This document shows positions 33,824 through 46,128 of a DNA stretch of 64,000 nucleotides, one piece after another. A program made the position numbers and the translations under genes. Source of the DNA: Neoarius graeffei. Taxonomy: Eukaryota; Chordata; Actinopteri; Siluriformes; Ariidae. The notes under the pieces are model-generated. The model was not told the DNA's origin, made no database searches, and worked only from the letters and a program-made list of their open reading frames with translations. The stretch lies in contig NC_083574.1 of assembly GCF_027579695.1 (NCBI RefSeq), positions 60,524,559 to 60,588,558 on the forward strand, given 5' to 3'. Within the stretch, counting starts at the first letter, position 1. Every line of letters begins with the position of its first letter.

Positions 33824-34600
33824 GGGTATGCTGTATGTTATTCTGGATAAGAGCATCTGCTAAATGCCAGTAATGTAATATATTCATAGAATAGTGATAA
33901 CATGAACACAAACCTTGAAATAAAAACACAAGTCTCAATCTAAAAGTAATACAGTCCACTACATATACACAATATCAGGCAAATAGGAGTCACCAAATGC
34001 AAATTTCAAAGTGTTTCACAATGAAATAAAAGACAACAGTTTAAAAATAAAGAAATGCCATCCAAATGATATCATTACACCTAAACATCATGTGGTAATA
34101 CACATCCAATATTTTTCAAAGTGAAAATCCACTCTCAGTAATATGATGTATAACCTGAACAGGATAACAGATAAATTAACTTGTTGACTATATGTTTTTA
34201 ACACACCCCTTACCATCTCTCTATCTTTCTTATTTCAGGTTAAGTCAGTGGGTAGAATTATGAAGACCTGTCATTACCAAATGGTAGTGAAGACAGTTTA
34301 TAAATACATTAATATTAACTGACAAGTTTAGATTTAAATGTTACTTTCACACCTCTTTTTATTTTCTGTTCTCAACTTTAGGTGTTTAAATGTTAAACCT
34401 GCCCTATTATCTCTGGGACAGAATGCATATACTCAGTTTCAGTGACTGTTAACTCTTGTTTTAGCAACTTTGTATTGCAAAACTTATGGGAAGCTGTAAT
34501 GAGGAGATTTCAGATAAATCACACTAAGGAAGTGTCAAAAACTTCTGTTGTGTCATTTTGCTGTCTAGCATTTTTGCTGAAAGGACAATAGTAAAACAAT

Positions 34601-35006
34601 GCATGCGTCATGACTATAGTAGACCGGAAAGAAGAAAAACAAGAAGAACAGAAGAAAAGCATTAAAAGTATTAATAGTTACAATTACTCGAGTTTCATAA
34701 TACATAAATCAGACTAATAGCTCACAAAGAATAAAAAAAAATCTTTTATGTACACACATGAATCAGAATGGAGTAAGACGCTTGAGTCCAATCCAAATAA
34801 AATTTCTCTCAGATTATATAAGATGGGCAATCCTTTTCATAAGTCAATAAGTGTTGCCAGGCAAGACAAACCTCACCCAGTAGCACTTATGATGAATATG
34901 AAGGAAAATATCGCGAAAAAAATAAGTACCCTATGGGTACATGTGGCTACTGCTGATAAATAAAATTCTTTTCTAACACCATGTCTATACAATAAATATA
35001 GCATAT
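34601..35006. other. Intergenic, nothing recognised
   Basis: AT-rich; ends with the target bases GCATAT of the LTR retrotransposon. Confidence 0.5.
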
Positions 35007-35605
35007 TGTTAGGGTTTTGAACCCAGGTCACTGGTGTGATAATCCAGCAAACACCCACTAGGCCACCAGGGGGATGACTCAAGTACAGAGGCGCGAGGCG
35101 AAAGTAGAGTATCAAAAACAATTTATTTACAATATAACAATCCACGGCAAAAACAAAACTATAATCCAAAAGCTCAGAAGATAAGGGAAAAATAAAAAAT
35201 ATCCAAAAGTTCAAAGTCCAAAAATGAGAAAAGAAAAGGCAAAAATACAAACGCTTAGAAGATCTCAAAAATGGTAAACACAAAGTCCCAAAAGGTCCAA
35301 AAGAAAGCAAAGTACAAAAACCACAAAGACACAGGCAAGGAACATGGGACAGAGGGAACTAGCACTAACAGCATAGGATAGCATAGCATAAAGACTCCGT
35401 GACAAGGGAACAAACAGAGGGGTATTTATACACAAACTAAAATAGGACACAGGTGACACTAATGAGGACTAGGCGGGGCACAAGACACATGGAAAACAAC
35501 AAACATAAAACACAGAAACAGTGGCGGCCTCTAGAGGCCAAAACAAACATGACAAGAAAAACATAACAGCGGCCTCTAGAGGCCAAAACAGTCCCAGTCC
35601 TAACA
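35007..35605 (-). repeat. 3' LTR of the chromovirus
   Basis: 599 bp from TGTTAGGG to CCTAACA, terminal 7-bp inverted repeat. The paired LTR at 39166-39776 differs at few positions, mainly a 12-bp insertion near its start (GTTTTGCTGGGATT) and single bases. Confidence 0.95.
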
Positions 35606-36253
35606 GGACCCCCCCCCCCCCCAGGAGTGTCTCCTGACGTTCCCAGGGCGATCCGGATGGGCCGAATGGAAGTCCCGGCACAGTCCTTTGTCTAAAATGT
35701 CCTGGGCGGGGACCCAACAGCGTTCCTCAGGGCCATAGCCCTCCCAATCTACCAGATATTGAAGCCCGCCGTGGACCCGGCGGGAGTCAAGCAGGCGATG
35801 CACGGTGAACACCGTCTGACCCTGGAAGATGCGGGGGGGGTGGGGAGTTCCTAGGGGCATGGGCATACGTGGACGTCAGTACGGGCCGCAACAGGGAAAC
35901 ATGGAATGTGGGGTTGATCCTCAGAGTCCGGAGAATCTGTCAACTATGACCAAAATGACAGTGTTACCTTGTGACTCAGGGAGACCCGTGATGAAGTCGA
36001 CTGCCACATGGGACCGGGGACGCCGGGGAATGGTCAGAGGATGCAGGAGACCCTGGGGATGCTGTCATGGGTTCTTGCTTCTGGTGCACACTTTGCAGGA
36101 AAGGACGAATGACCTCACTTCCTTCTCCATGCTAGGCCACCAGAAGCGTCTTCTCAAAAAGTCCAGGGTCCTCCGAGCTCCCGGGTGGGCGGTGAGAGGG
36201 GACGAGTGACCCCACTGGAGAACCTTGGCCCGGGCTTGATGTGGGATGTACAA
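35600..36253 (-). pseudogene. Integrase remnant and chromodomain of the chromovirus
   Basis: 36253-36065 encodes the HHCC zinc-binding part (WGHSSPLTAHPGARRTLDFL, then VLSCKVCTRSK). A short piece [20 protein letters not shown] follows, then the catalytic core is missing. At 35810-35620 the chromodomain is readable ([27 protein letters not shown], given here in two parts). The catalytic deletion of roughly 500-600 bp means this copy cannot integrate by itself. Confidence 0.85.
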
Positions 36254-36298
36254 GAGGCCCGGTGGCCCCGTCCCAGGACCGGGGTCCTGGCGTTGGGC

Positions 36299-38265
36299 TC
36301 ATCGGACGGCCTCCTCAATACCCCAGCGGACAGGGGCCACAATCCGGGACACAGGGATAATAGGCCCAACTTCGCTCTCCCTGTTGGTGGAAGCGAACAG
36401 CCTGGAAAGCGCGTCAGGTTTGGTATTTTTGGAGCCGGGGCGGTATGATAGGGTAAAGTCGAACCGACTGAAAAATAAGGCCCACCTAGCCTGTTGTGGA
36501 TTGAGTCTCTTTGCTTGCTGGAGGTACTCCAGGTTCTTGTGGTCCGTCCAGACCAAAAATGGATGTTGCGCTCCCTCCAGCCAGTGCCTCCACTCCTCAA
36601 GGGCCAGTTTAACTGCTAGCAGTTCTCAATCCCCCACATCATACCGGGACTCTGCAGAACTCAGGTGGTGGGAGAAGTATGCGCAGGGGTGCAACCTTCC
36701 TTCCGAGCGTTGAGAGAGGACCGCGCCAATGCCGCTGTCCGAGGCGTCCACCTCGACGATGAAGGGTTGCGCAGGGTCTGGGAGGACCAGAATGGGTGCT
36801 GTGCAGAAGCGGTGCTTGAGGTCTTTGAACACCTTTTCCGCCTGAGGAGACCAGACATATGATCCACCTGTCCCTTTGGTGAGGTCTGATATGGGTGCTG
36901 CTACAGAACTAAAGTTCCTGATAAACCTGCGGTAGAAGTTAGCAAATCCTAAGAACCGCTGAACCTCTTTGACGGACTTGGGGGTGGGCCAGTCCCGGTC
37001 GGCCAGGGTCTTGGCTGGATCCATCTGGAGTTGGCCTGTCTGTACAATAAAACCCAGAAAGGAGACCTCGGGAACATGAAATTCACATTTCTGGGCCTTG
37101 GTGAACAGATTGTTCTGTAGCAGCCTCTGGAGAACCTGGCGGACATGGTGGTGGTGCTCCTGCACGGTCTTGGAAAAGATAAGGATATCGTCGAGGTAGA
37201 CAAAAACGTACAGGTTAATCATGTCCCTCAAGACGTCATTGATTAGGGCCTGAAAAACAGCTGGTGCGTTGGTGAGTCCGAAGGGCATCACCTGGTATTC
37301 ATAGTGCCCAGACGGGGTGTTAAAGGCAGTCTTCCACTCGTCTCCCTGTCGGATACGGACGAGGTGGTATGCGTTCCGTAAGTCCAATTTGGTGAAGACA
37401 GTGGTGCCTTGGAGCAGATCGAACGCTGTAGACATCAGCGGAAGGGGATAGTGGTTGCGTACAGTGATCTTGTTCAGACCCCTGACATCCTTCTTGCCGA
37501 CAAAGAAGAAGCCGGCACCAGCGGGTGAGGTGGAGGGTCGAATGAACCCAGAGGCCAAGGCTTCCTTGATGTACTCCTCCATGGCCTTGCATTCTGGCTG
37601 AGAGAGGGAAAACAGTCTGCCACGAGGAGGGGTAGTCCCAGGGAGCAAGCCGATGGCACAGTCGTAGGCACGGTGCAGAGGGAGAACGGCAGCCCTGCTC
37701 TTACTGAAAACTTCCTTGAGATCCCAGTACTCTGTGGTAACTTGAGATAACTCGGTGAGATCAGGAGGCTCGGCAGGAGACACAGGAGAGCTAGAGAGCA
37801 GACAAGAGGCATAGCAAGCAGGACCCCACTCCACAACCTGGCTAGTGACCCAGTCTATACGAGGGTTGTGGTGGGTAAGCCAAGGAAGACCTAGAATAAC
37901 TGGAAACTCTGGTGAAGGAATCAGGTGCAGGGATATTTCTTCCTTGTGACCTTGAGACTGGAGGAAGACTGGAGAAGTTACTTGGGTGACTCTTCTGTCA
38001 CCTAAGGCTTGGCCATCGAGGGCAGACACAGACAGTGGGACTTCAAGAGGTGCAGTCGGGACATTGATACTTTGGGCGAAGTGAACATCCATAAAGTTTC
38101 CAGCCGCCCCTGAGTCTAACAAGGCCTGACAAGAGTGGACGGACTCACCCCAGGAGATGGAGACCGGGATGTAGACTCCTTGGCCAGGGAGTTCAGGAGA
38201 GAGGGTAGGCCCCGTCACAACCCTCCCTCGGCTGGACGGGGCGGTCCTTTTCCCGAGAGCTCGGG
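36299..38265 (-). pseudogene. Chromovirus pol: protease, RT and RNase H
   Basis: An open frame of 561 codons (38311-36626) contains the protease site [10 protein letters not shown] (residue about 66), RT with [11 protein letters not shown] and [14 protein letters not shown] (YLDD at about 372-375) and RNase [17 protein letters not shown]. Relative to relatives RT lacks about nine residues between FFVGKKD and RGLNKIT. A TGA at 36626-36628 splits RNase H; the frame then goes on ([22 protein letters not shown]) to about 36299. Confidence 0.9.
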
Positions 38266-38289
38266 ACATGATGCTCGGAAGTGACCAGG

Positions 38290-39099
38290 CTTGCCACAGT
38301 AGATTCAGCACTTGTCCCTCCTTCTGCGCTCCCTCTCAGATGCGGAGAGGCGAGTATGGCCCACTTGCATGGGTCCAGGACAGTCACTGGAGGAGGTAGA
38401 CGGGCTCCATGATGAGGCAGTGAGGCCGGGGAGACTCAGGACTTGGCGGCGCTCTCTAATCCTGTTGTCAAGACGAGTAGAATATGAGATCAGAGTTTCA
38501 AGGTCACTTGGGCAGCCGATAGAGGCCAGACCATCTTTGATGAGGTCAGACAGACCATGGTGAAAGGCTGAAACCAGGGCAGTCTCGTTCCATCCACTTA
38601 CTGCTGCGAGCGTCCGGAACGAGATGGCGTAGTCTGCGACGCTTCCTCCTTGCCGGATGGACATGAGCTTTCTGGCTGCATCTTTGCTGATGTCTGCTTG
38701 ATCAAAGACATGAAGCATCTCCTCCGTAAACAGCTGGAAATCAGCGCACTCGGGTCCCTGTCTCTACCAGATGGCTGTTGCCCAAGCTCGTGCCTTACCA
38801 GCTAACAAGGTTATCACAAAGGCAATCTTGCAGCGATCCGTAGTGTAGGTGGTAGGCTGGAGCTCAAAGGTGAGTTGGCACTGGATAAGGAACTCCCAAC
38901 ACTCACTGTGCTTGCCGTCATACCTCTGTGGTGCAGGAAGGCTGGGTTCGCAAGGTGAAGGACGCAGCATGGCAGGAGGCACTGGAGCAGAATCAAGTGC
39001 CAGGGTTTTCCCAATTTGCTGGGGCAATACCTCATGGCAAGCAAGGGCTTGCAAGAGTCCGTCCATGAGCGTTCCAAGACATGTTAAAGCAGCCATCAT
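38290..39099 (-). pseudogene. Chromovirus gag, two in-frame stops
   Basis: The frame starts MMAALTCLGTLMDGLLQALA at 39099, with the capsid part RYDGKHSECWEFLIQCQLTF, a TAG at 38764-38766, and then the capsid C-terminal part (EMLHVFDQADISKDAARKLM). The zinc knuckle [12 protein letters not shown] near 38270-38300 is preceded by a TGA just after its first Cys. Both stops look like point mutations of coding triplets. Confidence 0.85.
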
Positions 39100-39165
39100 T
39101 CCCTGAAGGTTAGAGGGTAGACAGTTGAAGAAGCCTCTGCTGAGTCAGTCATGACGGAGTCTTTC

Positions 39166-39776
39166 TGTTAGGGTTTTGCTGGGATTCAAACCCAGGTCGC
39201 TGGTGTGATAATCCAGCAAACACCCACTAGGCCACCAGGGGGATGACTCAAGTGCAGAGGCGCGAGGCGAAAGTAGAGTATCAAAAACAATTTATTTACA
39301 ATATAACAATCCACGGCAAAAACAAAACTATAATCCAAAAGCTCAGAAGATATAAGGGAAAAATAAAAAATATCCAAAAGTTCAAAGTCCAAAAATGAGA
39401 AAAGAAAAGGCAAAAATACAAACGCTCAGAAGATCTCAAAAATAGTAAACACAAAGTCCAAAAAGGTCCAAAAGAAAGCAAAGTACAAAAACCACAAAGA
39501 CACAGGCAAGGAACATGGGACAGAGGGAACTAGCACTAACAGCATAGGATAGCATAGCATAAAGACTCCATGACAAGGGAACAAACAGAGGGGTATTTAT
39601 ACACAAACTAAAATAGGACACAGGTGACACTAATGAGGATTAGGCAGGGCACAAGACACATGGAAAACAACAAACATAAAACACAGAAACAGTGGCGGCC
39701 TCTAGAGGCCAAAACAAACATGACAAGAAAAACATAACAGCAGCCTCTAGAGGCCAAAACAGTCCCAGTCCTAACA
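39166..39776 (-). repeat. 5' LTR of the chromovirus
   Basis: 611 bp, TGTTAGGG to CCTAACA, paired with 35007-35605; being the 5' LTR on the minus strand it should carry the element's promoter. Confidence 0.95.
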
Positions 39777-39782
39777 GCATAT

Positions 39783-40640
39783 ATATTTACTTTATGAGGC
39801 AGTAGCCACAAAAATGAAGCGTAAACCAAAAATGAACAATTTAAAAATCACAGAAGTAAAATATACCAAGTGTCTGTACTTTATATCATTCTACTCTTAC
39901 CTCTTACAGTCTTCAAAACTGAAACCTCCGAACCAAGGCTGACATACACACGCTGTCACCATGACCGAAACGCTTATTTACCAGAAATGGCCTGGTGCTA
40001 GAGCTCAGTGGAACGCACTTTCCCTCTGTAACAGTGGTCTCAAAGTTTAGGGGAATAAAAGGGTATGAGGGAGAGAATAGGAGGGTACAATTAAAAAGGC
40101 TGAAGCCCTTCACCGTGAACCACAGGTGAGAAAAGTGGAAAACTGGGTTTATCTGAGACACAGTTTCAAGGCTTTTGGGGAGGAATTTCCAATTTATTGT
40201 AAACAGCAAAATAGAGTCCGCTTCTATTCGAGCTATTGAACAGACCAGGGGCTCAGTCCAGTTTTCCAGAGGCTTGTATTTTTTAAGGGTGATTGACATA
40301 GATAGATTGGCAAGGTTATATCTAACTTTACAAGAAATATCAACCACACACATTCACAGGTTATGACATCTTTATTACTGATTTTTGCACTGCTCTTTTT
40401 AAATTTGTCATTCACTTCAGTTTCTGACTCTTTATTATTATCATCAACACCCATAATGTCTCAGGAAAATGAGGCACATGTCCACTGACTTAACGTCACT
40501 AGTAAAATTAATCATCAGTTTAATAAAAAATATAATTTCTCTCACATCTCTCTCCTTTAGGATCGCAAAGACACACATTCTAAGCTACATTATTATATTA
40601 TAACATTCAAAATCCCAGATGACATCCAAGTCAGTTGTTT
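39783..40640. other. Intergenic; unassigned minus-strand open frame of 146 codons
   Basis: The minus frame 40353-39913 has no recognised family; it contains WKFLPKSLETVSQINPVF and LLFSPSYPFIPLNFETT. It has no partner exon, and codon content does not stand out. It may be a remnant of an unknown element. Confidence 0.3.
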
Positions 40641-41022
40641 TCAAGTTTCAAGTTTATTTGTATGGCGCTTTTAACAATAAACATTGTCGCCAAGAAGCTT
40701 TACAGAATTTGAACAACTTAAAACATGAGCTAATTTTTTCCCTAATCTATCCCCAATGAGCAGCCTGTGGTGACGGTGGCAAGGAAAAACTCCCTCAGAC
40801 AACATGAGGAAGAAACCTTGAGAGGAACCAGACTCAAAAGGGAACCCATCCTCATTTGGGCAACAACAGACAACATGACTATAACAGTTTTAACATGAAG
40901 TCAGTTTTGTTGATGTTATAACTCTTCACTGATGGAAATTTGAGTGCAAAACTGTTCATGACAACTGCAGTCCTAAAGTTAGCAAGTCAACTGTAGTCCT
41001 CAGCCATAAAAGCATTATTATA

Positions 41023-42625
41023 CAGTTGTGCTTGAAAGTTTGTGAACCCTTTAGAATTTTCTATATTTCTGCATAAATATGACCAAAAACATCATCAGAT
41101 TTTCACCCAAGTCCTAAATGTAGATAAAGAGAACCCAGTTAAATGAATGAGACAAAAATATTATACTTGGTCATTTATTTATTGAGGAAAATGATCCAAT
41201 ATTACATATCTGTGAGTGGCAAAAGTATGTGAACCTCTAGGATTAGCAGTTAATTTGAAGATGAAGTCAGGTGTTTTCAATCAATGGGATGACAATCAGG
41301 TGTGAGTGGGCACCCTGTTTTATTTAAAGAACAGGGATCTATCAAAGTCTGATCTTCACAACACATGTTTGTGGAAGTGAATCATGGCATGAACAAAGGA
41401 GATTTCTGAGGACCTCAGAAAAAGCGTTGTTGATGCTCATAAGGCTGGAAAAGGTTACAAAACCATCTCTAAAGAGTTTGGAGTCCACCAATCCACAGTC
41501 AGACAGATTGTGTACAAATGGAGGAAATTCAAGACCATTGTTACCCTCCCCAGGGGTGGTCGACCAACAAAGATCGCTCCAAGAGCAAGGTGTGGATTAG
41601 TCGGCGAGGTCACAAAGGACCCCAGGGTAACTTCTAAGCAACTGAAGGCCTCTCTCACATTGGCTAATGTTAATGTTCATGAGTCCACCATCAGGAGAAC
41701 ACTGAACAACAATGGTGTGCATGGCAGGGTTGCAAGGAGAAAGCCACTGCTCTCCAAAAAGAACATTGCTGCTCATCTGTAGTTTGCTAAAGATCACGTG
41801 AACAAGCCAGAAGGCTATTGGAAAAATGTTTTGTGGAAGGATGAGTCCGAAATAGAATTTTTGGTTTAAATGAGAAGGGTTATGTTTGGAGAAAGGAAAG
41901 CACTGCATTCCAGCATAAGAACCTTATCCCATCTGTGAAACATGGTGGTGGTAGTATCATGGTTTGGGCCTGTTTTGCTGCATCTGGGCCAGGACGGCTT
42001 GCCATCGTTGATGGAACAATGAATTCTGAATTATACCAGCGAATTCTAAAGGAAAATGTAAGGACATCTGTCCAGGAACTGAATCTCAAGAGAAGGTGGG
42101 TCATGCAGCAAGACAACGACCTTAAGCACACAAGTCGTTCTACCAAAGAATGGTTAAAGAAGAATAAAGTGAATGTTTTGGAATGGCCAAGTCAAAGTCC
42201 TGACCTTAATCCAATCGAAATGTTGTGGAAGGACCTGAAGCGAGCAGTTCATGTGAGGAAACCCACCAACATCCCAGAGTTGAAGCTGTTCTGTACGGAG
42301 GAATAGGCTAAAATTCCTCCAAGCCAGTGTGCAGGACTGATCAACAGTTACTGCAAACGTTTAGTTGCACTTATTGCTGCACAAGGGGGTCACACCAGAT
42401 ACTGAAAGCAAAGGTTCACATACTTTTGCCACTCACAGACATGTAATATTGGATCATTTTCCTCAATAAATAAATGACGAAGTATATTAGTTTTGTCTCA
42501 TTTGTTTCACTGGGTTCTCTTTATCTACTTTTAGGACTTGTGTGAAAATCTGATGATGTTTTAGGTCATATTTATGCAGAAATATAGAAAATTCTAAAGG
42601 GTTCACAAACTTTCAAGCACCACTG
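41023..42625 (+). mobile_element. Tc1-like transposon, second family
   Basis: 1603 bp with ends CAGTTGTGCTTGAAAGTTTG and inverse, long inverted repeats of about 200 bp, TA at 41021-41022 and 42626-42627. Same family as the elements at 59826 and 60108. Confidence 0.95.
41384..42405 (+). pseudogene. Tc1-like transposase, broken
   Basis: ATG GCA is followed at once by TGA (41390-41392), where a sister copy has CGA. Later a TAG at 41780-41782 and a frameshift near 41860 occur. The catalytic parts are still readable: SIMVWACFAASGPG, QQDNDLKHTS and [11 protein letters not shown]. Ends GGHTRY and TGA. Confidence 0.9.
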
Positions 42626-43029
42626 TAAGAGTCTGAGCATCCTCCAGGTGTGACTTTCAACTGTCCATATGGGGCCGTCCTCCACAGCAGCGATGCAATG
42701 ATAGTTGTTTTCTATTACTCTCTTATGTTTTTTGAGGGTGAAAATACCTGGAGGCTATAGCCCAGAAACTGAGCTCCCTTAGGCTGCTTGCCAGCTGACA
42801 GCGCTTTCAGTTTAAAAATTCTGACAAAACTAAAATTATGTCTCATCTCATCTCATTATCTCTAGCTGCTTTATCCTGTTCTACAGGGTTACAGGCAAGC
42901 TGGAGCCTATCCCAGCTGACTACGGGCGAAAGGCGGGGTACACCCTGGACAAGTCGCCAGGTCATCACAGGGCTGACACATAGACACAGACAACCATTCA
43001 CACTCACATTCACACCTACGGTCAATTTA

Positions 43030-44495
43030 GGCTACATCCACACGACAACGGCAACGAGATTTTTTTTTTTTTTAAATCACATCCACATGGGCAACGGATC
43101 AGTAAAATATCAGGTACATATGGCAATGCGCTTGCTGAAAACAATGCAATACACATGCCACACCTCTATGTGCGCTGTAAGACGGTCCCATCGGAGACAC
43201 CAGAACAATAGAAGAAGTACGATGCATGCGCCTTCTTCTACCCCACGTCATAGACCTGTTGCTGGGATACGTCAGAGTGTCCGCCATATTGGATGGGCAA
43301 ATCTTTCCCGTAAACCAATGCAAGTAAATGGACTGAACTTCATAAAGCCCCTTTCTACAATAATGTTTAACTCGATGCCTTTTATTCACCCATTAAGACA
43401 CACACGTATATATTTGGGAAACAAACAGGCATCAAAACAACATATATAACTTTTAATGTGATGGTTATAAATAGTGTGCGAAATACCCGTCAATATTCCG
43501 TGGGAGGTGTGACCTAAATTTCCTCAACATGCAGCAGGCCTATACCGGAATCAAGCTATCGGAAACTTGTTTTTTTTTTATTCCGCTGCTACTATCGTAG
43601 GCTACTAACGATATCTACACATCAAGGCATGTTTTGGAGCTCAGCGGGGATCGTGTAGAATAACGTGCTGTGCTTATGCTGCTGAAGCCATGCCGTGCCG
43701 TCTCCGCATCACTTTTATTAAATGCCGTGCAGATAGGCTATAAAATGTCTCCAAAACCAATTTTTGCAATATACAGTGCTATATGGAAAAAAATTCAATT
43801 AAACCATATTACAATGGGATTGCTCCATGTGATTGCTTCACAGTCTGACATGCTTCCAATCTCTTCTATTTTTGAGTGTGCCATCACCATCTGACAGCTG
43901 GTGGTGAAATTGGTTGGGTGGGCTATGAAATAAATTATAAATTTATTTATAAATTATAAATTGTTTGGAGACAGTTTTCACCAAGCGGCTATTATGCGCG
44001 AGACTTCATATTAGCCACAAAGTCAGAAAAATCTGTTCGTAAAATTACGTTATAATGACCAAATACAATGAAAAGTATTTTTCCAGTCTCACCTGTGAAA
44101 GGTAATCCCATGTGATCTTGTTTGGACGGTAAACCTGTTGGTACAGTTAAACACAGCACATGAATGAGGCATCTTTATTCTCCGCTTTGCCCCATCCAAT
44201 ATGGCGGTGAGGATGACGTATGATTCTACGCGGAAGGCGGCGTCTATGTTTATATGTCTATGCCCAGTGTGAAGCACTCACAGTCATGTGGTTGTGACGT
44301 CATCGTAAACAAATCCGTTCTACTCATCCAGACGACTTCGCAACGGCGCCGTTGCCAGATCTTTCCACTCTGGAACCTGTTCTCAAAAGATTTCGTTTTG
44401 GGGCACCCAAAACGCCGGTGCCGTGTGGACGCCAGGCCGAAATGATAAACAATTTTATCAGATTCACCTGAATCCGTTGCCGTGTGGACAGGGCC
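43030..44495. mobile_element. MITE family B, long copy, with THAP exon
   Basis: 1466 bp, GGCTACATCCACACGACAAC at the left, GGCCCTGTCCACACGGCAAC (minus strand) at the right. Duplication TTA at 43027-43029 and 44496-44498. It has about 450 bp more interior than the copy at 18189-19205 and could be closer to the parental element. Confidence 0.87.
44093..44172 (-). pseudogene. THAP zinc-finger first exon in MITE B
   Basis: Same 80-bp exon as in 18497-18576; reads MPHSCAVFNCTNRFTVQTRS, with a donor CAG|GTGAG at 44092. Confidence 0.7.
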
Positions 44496-44675
44496 TTAGA
44501 GTCACCAGTTAACCTAACCTGCATGTCTTTGGACTGTGGGGGAAACCAGAGCACCCGGAGGAAACCCACGCGGACACGGGGAGAGTATGCAAACTCCACA
44601 CAGAAAGGCCCTTGCCGGCCACGGGGCTCGAACCCGGACCTTCTTGCTGTGAGGCGAGTACACCACCGTGCCGCC

Positions 44676-45562
44676 CTGTTTGTCAGATTGTTACACAAAT
44701 TGAGAAAGTGATTGAACGAGTCTCAGTCTACAAATACTTGGGATTTTACTTGGATGAAAATCTGTCTTTTAAATACCATATTGAGTATCTAACATAGAAA
44801 CTCAGGGTTAAACTGGGTTTCTACTATAGAAACAAAAGTTGTTTCTCCTTTAGTGCAAGAAAAAGACTGTTACAGGCAACTTTTTTATCGATACTTGACT
44901 ACGGTGACATCTTATACATGCATGCAAATCTCTCCTCTCTGAAAATGCTGGATTCAGTGTATCATGCAGCATTAAGGTTTGTAACGGATTCGGGTTTTCG
45001 TACTCATCACTGCAGCCTATATGAGTGCGCTGGTTGGCCTTCACTGCACAATCGTAGATGGGAACACTGGTACAGTTTTCTTTATAAGGCCATCCTGTGT
45101 GACTTGCCTCCTTATTTATGTTCTCTTTTGACTCTTAAAGTCACCACCAAAAGCTGTAGTCTCCGGCTCGATAGATTGATAATGTACGCCATTCCTCGTA
45201 TGCGGACTGTCTTTGGTGAAAGTGCTTTTAAAGCATTCACACCCTTGTCCTGGTATAAATTACAGAGTCATCTTAAATTGGATTACCTCCCAAGTATGGA
45301 AGATTTTAAAGCTAGGATCAAGGACTATTTGACTACTGAATGCACATGTCCTCTTACTGAACGCAGCTGGTGATTATAATGTAATGATGTGATTTGCCAA
45401 TTTGTTTTAACAGTTTTTATGTTTGTTTTGTTGTTTTTTTTCAATTGTGTACCTTATGTGGACCTACTGTGCTGCTCTCTTGGCCAGGATCCCCTTGCAA
45501 AAGAGATTCTGAATCTCAATGGGATTATTCCTGGTTAAATAAAGGTAAAAAAAAAAATTAAA
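44676..45562 (+). mobile_element. LINE 3' fragment
   Basis: RT C-terminal text: VYKYLGFYLDENLSFKYHIE, LLQATFLSILDYGDILYMHA, YHAALRFVTDSGFRTHHCSL, ending TERSW and a stop at 45373. The 3' end CTGGTTAAATAAAGGT with an A run is typical of a fish non-LTR family. A piece of the same LINE (FKNSDKTKIM) lies at about 42805-42840, left of the SINE. One stop (TAG near 44796) breaks the frame. Confidence 0.8.
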
Positions 45563-46120
45563 TTATTATTATTTTTTAACCGACCCCTGTATTACTGACA
45601 CCGCCCGATGTGCTCGGGGACTGTCGGTTGCTCTGAGTGTGCCTCCCCCATGTCTGTTTCGGCCCTTAAATCATCTTCAGTGCTTGAAAACAAAACAAAA
45701 TAAAAAAATAAAATAAAATCACCAGTTTAGACTGTGCCACTGTTTGGTTAACGCAGAGATGATTACACCCCCACACCAGGCTGACTAAGACGCACTGTGA
45801 TTGGTCAAAAGCTTGGCGCTCATGTGGTCATTATGTTTAGTCGATTTTAATTGGTCACAAGCACGTGCTCATTGTTTACACTCTAGTGTCCCAAAGTTTC
45901 TTCTCTGGGGTTGGAATTCAGCAAACGGAGCAATTTCTATAAAAGATGACTTATGATAATGATGACGCACATTCGTCACCGTGACAACTGCTAGTAATTT
46001 TCTCTTCATCACTGATGGATTATGTTCGTCAGTGACAAGTGTGACGAGCACCAGCGGGAACCCTGGCCATTATTTAGTTGAATGAAATTTAGTTTCACAT
46101 CGTGCACTGCTCAGTTTTGT
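45563..46120. other. Intergenic, nothing recognised
   Basis: No ORF or repeat termini; contains an A-rich run (AAAACAAAACAAAATAAA) near 45690. Confidence 0.5.
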
Positions 46121-46128
46121 ACAGATAT

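Larger units (their letters stand above)
32983..33880 (+). mobile_element. V-SINE-like tRNA-derived SINE, split
   Basis: The head CATGGTGTAATGGTTAGAG and GGTTCAAATCC are A and B boxes. The 3' end TTCTGGATAAGAGCATCTGC, followed by TAAATGCCAGTAATG, is the tail shared by V-SINE-type elements and L2-clade LINEs. It is split by the element at 33117-33823. Its own duplication was not resolved. Confidence 0.8.
32735..34600 (-). repeat. GPCR locus, second copy of the flanks without the coding exon
   Basis: Matches 25405-26060 (3' flank) and 27530-27930 (5' flank) in the same order. Between them, at about 34040-34185, there is only about 150 bp of unrelated AT-rich sequence, where copy 1 has the whole receptor exon. 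The 3' flank is further split by a SINE and a DNA element at 32983-33880. Confidence 0.8.
35007..39776 (-). mobile_element. Ty3/gypsy chromovirus (sushi-like) with two LTRs
   Basis: 4770 bp between GCATAT duplications (35001-35006, 39777-39782). LTRs are nearly identical. On the minus strand come gag, protease, RT, RNase H, the zinc-binding part of integrase and a chromodomain. Several stops and a large integrase deletion make it defective. The polypurine tract next to the 3' LTR (plus-strand C run at about 35610-35622) is an unusually long G run. Confidence 0.93.
40641..42780 (+). repeat. LINE 3'-end-like repeat split by a Tc1 element
   Basis: 40641-41020 (AAGTTTATTTGTATGGCGCT, CCCCAATGAGCAGCCTGTGG, GAGGAAGAAACCTTGAGAGG) continues at 42628 (AGCATCCTCCAGGTGTGACT) after the Tc1 is removed. 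It is a very common fish repeat; no coding part is visible and its class is not certain. Confidence 0.65.
42841..44675 (-). mobile_element. tRNA-derived SINE split by MITE B, inserted in a LINE
   Basis: SINE parts 42841-43029 and 44496-44675 join over the MITE. The head has lost about 13 bp around the A box (GAGGCGAGTACACCACC). LINE coding text reads through if the SINE is removed (AAAATTATG then TTTGTCAG), with only a very short duplication. Confidence 0.85.

Noticed and set aside
36154-36713. Plus-strand ORFs across the chromovirus
   Set aside because: They are shadows of the minus-strand pol frame.
36626-38311. Domesticated gag-pol gene (PEG10/RTL-like)
   Set aside because: It lies between LTRs with a target duplication and has nonsense codons, so it is a plain retrotransposon copy.
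39913-40353. 146-codon minus-strand ORF as a host gene
   Set aside because: No family recognised, no splice partner, surroundings are repeats; kept only as a note in the gap entry.
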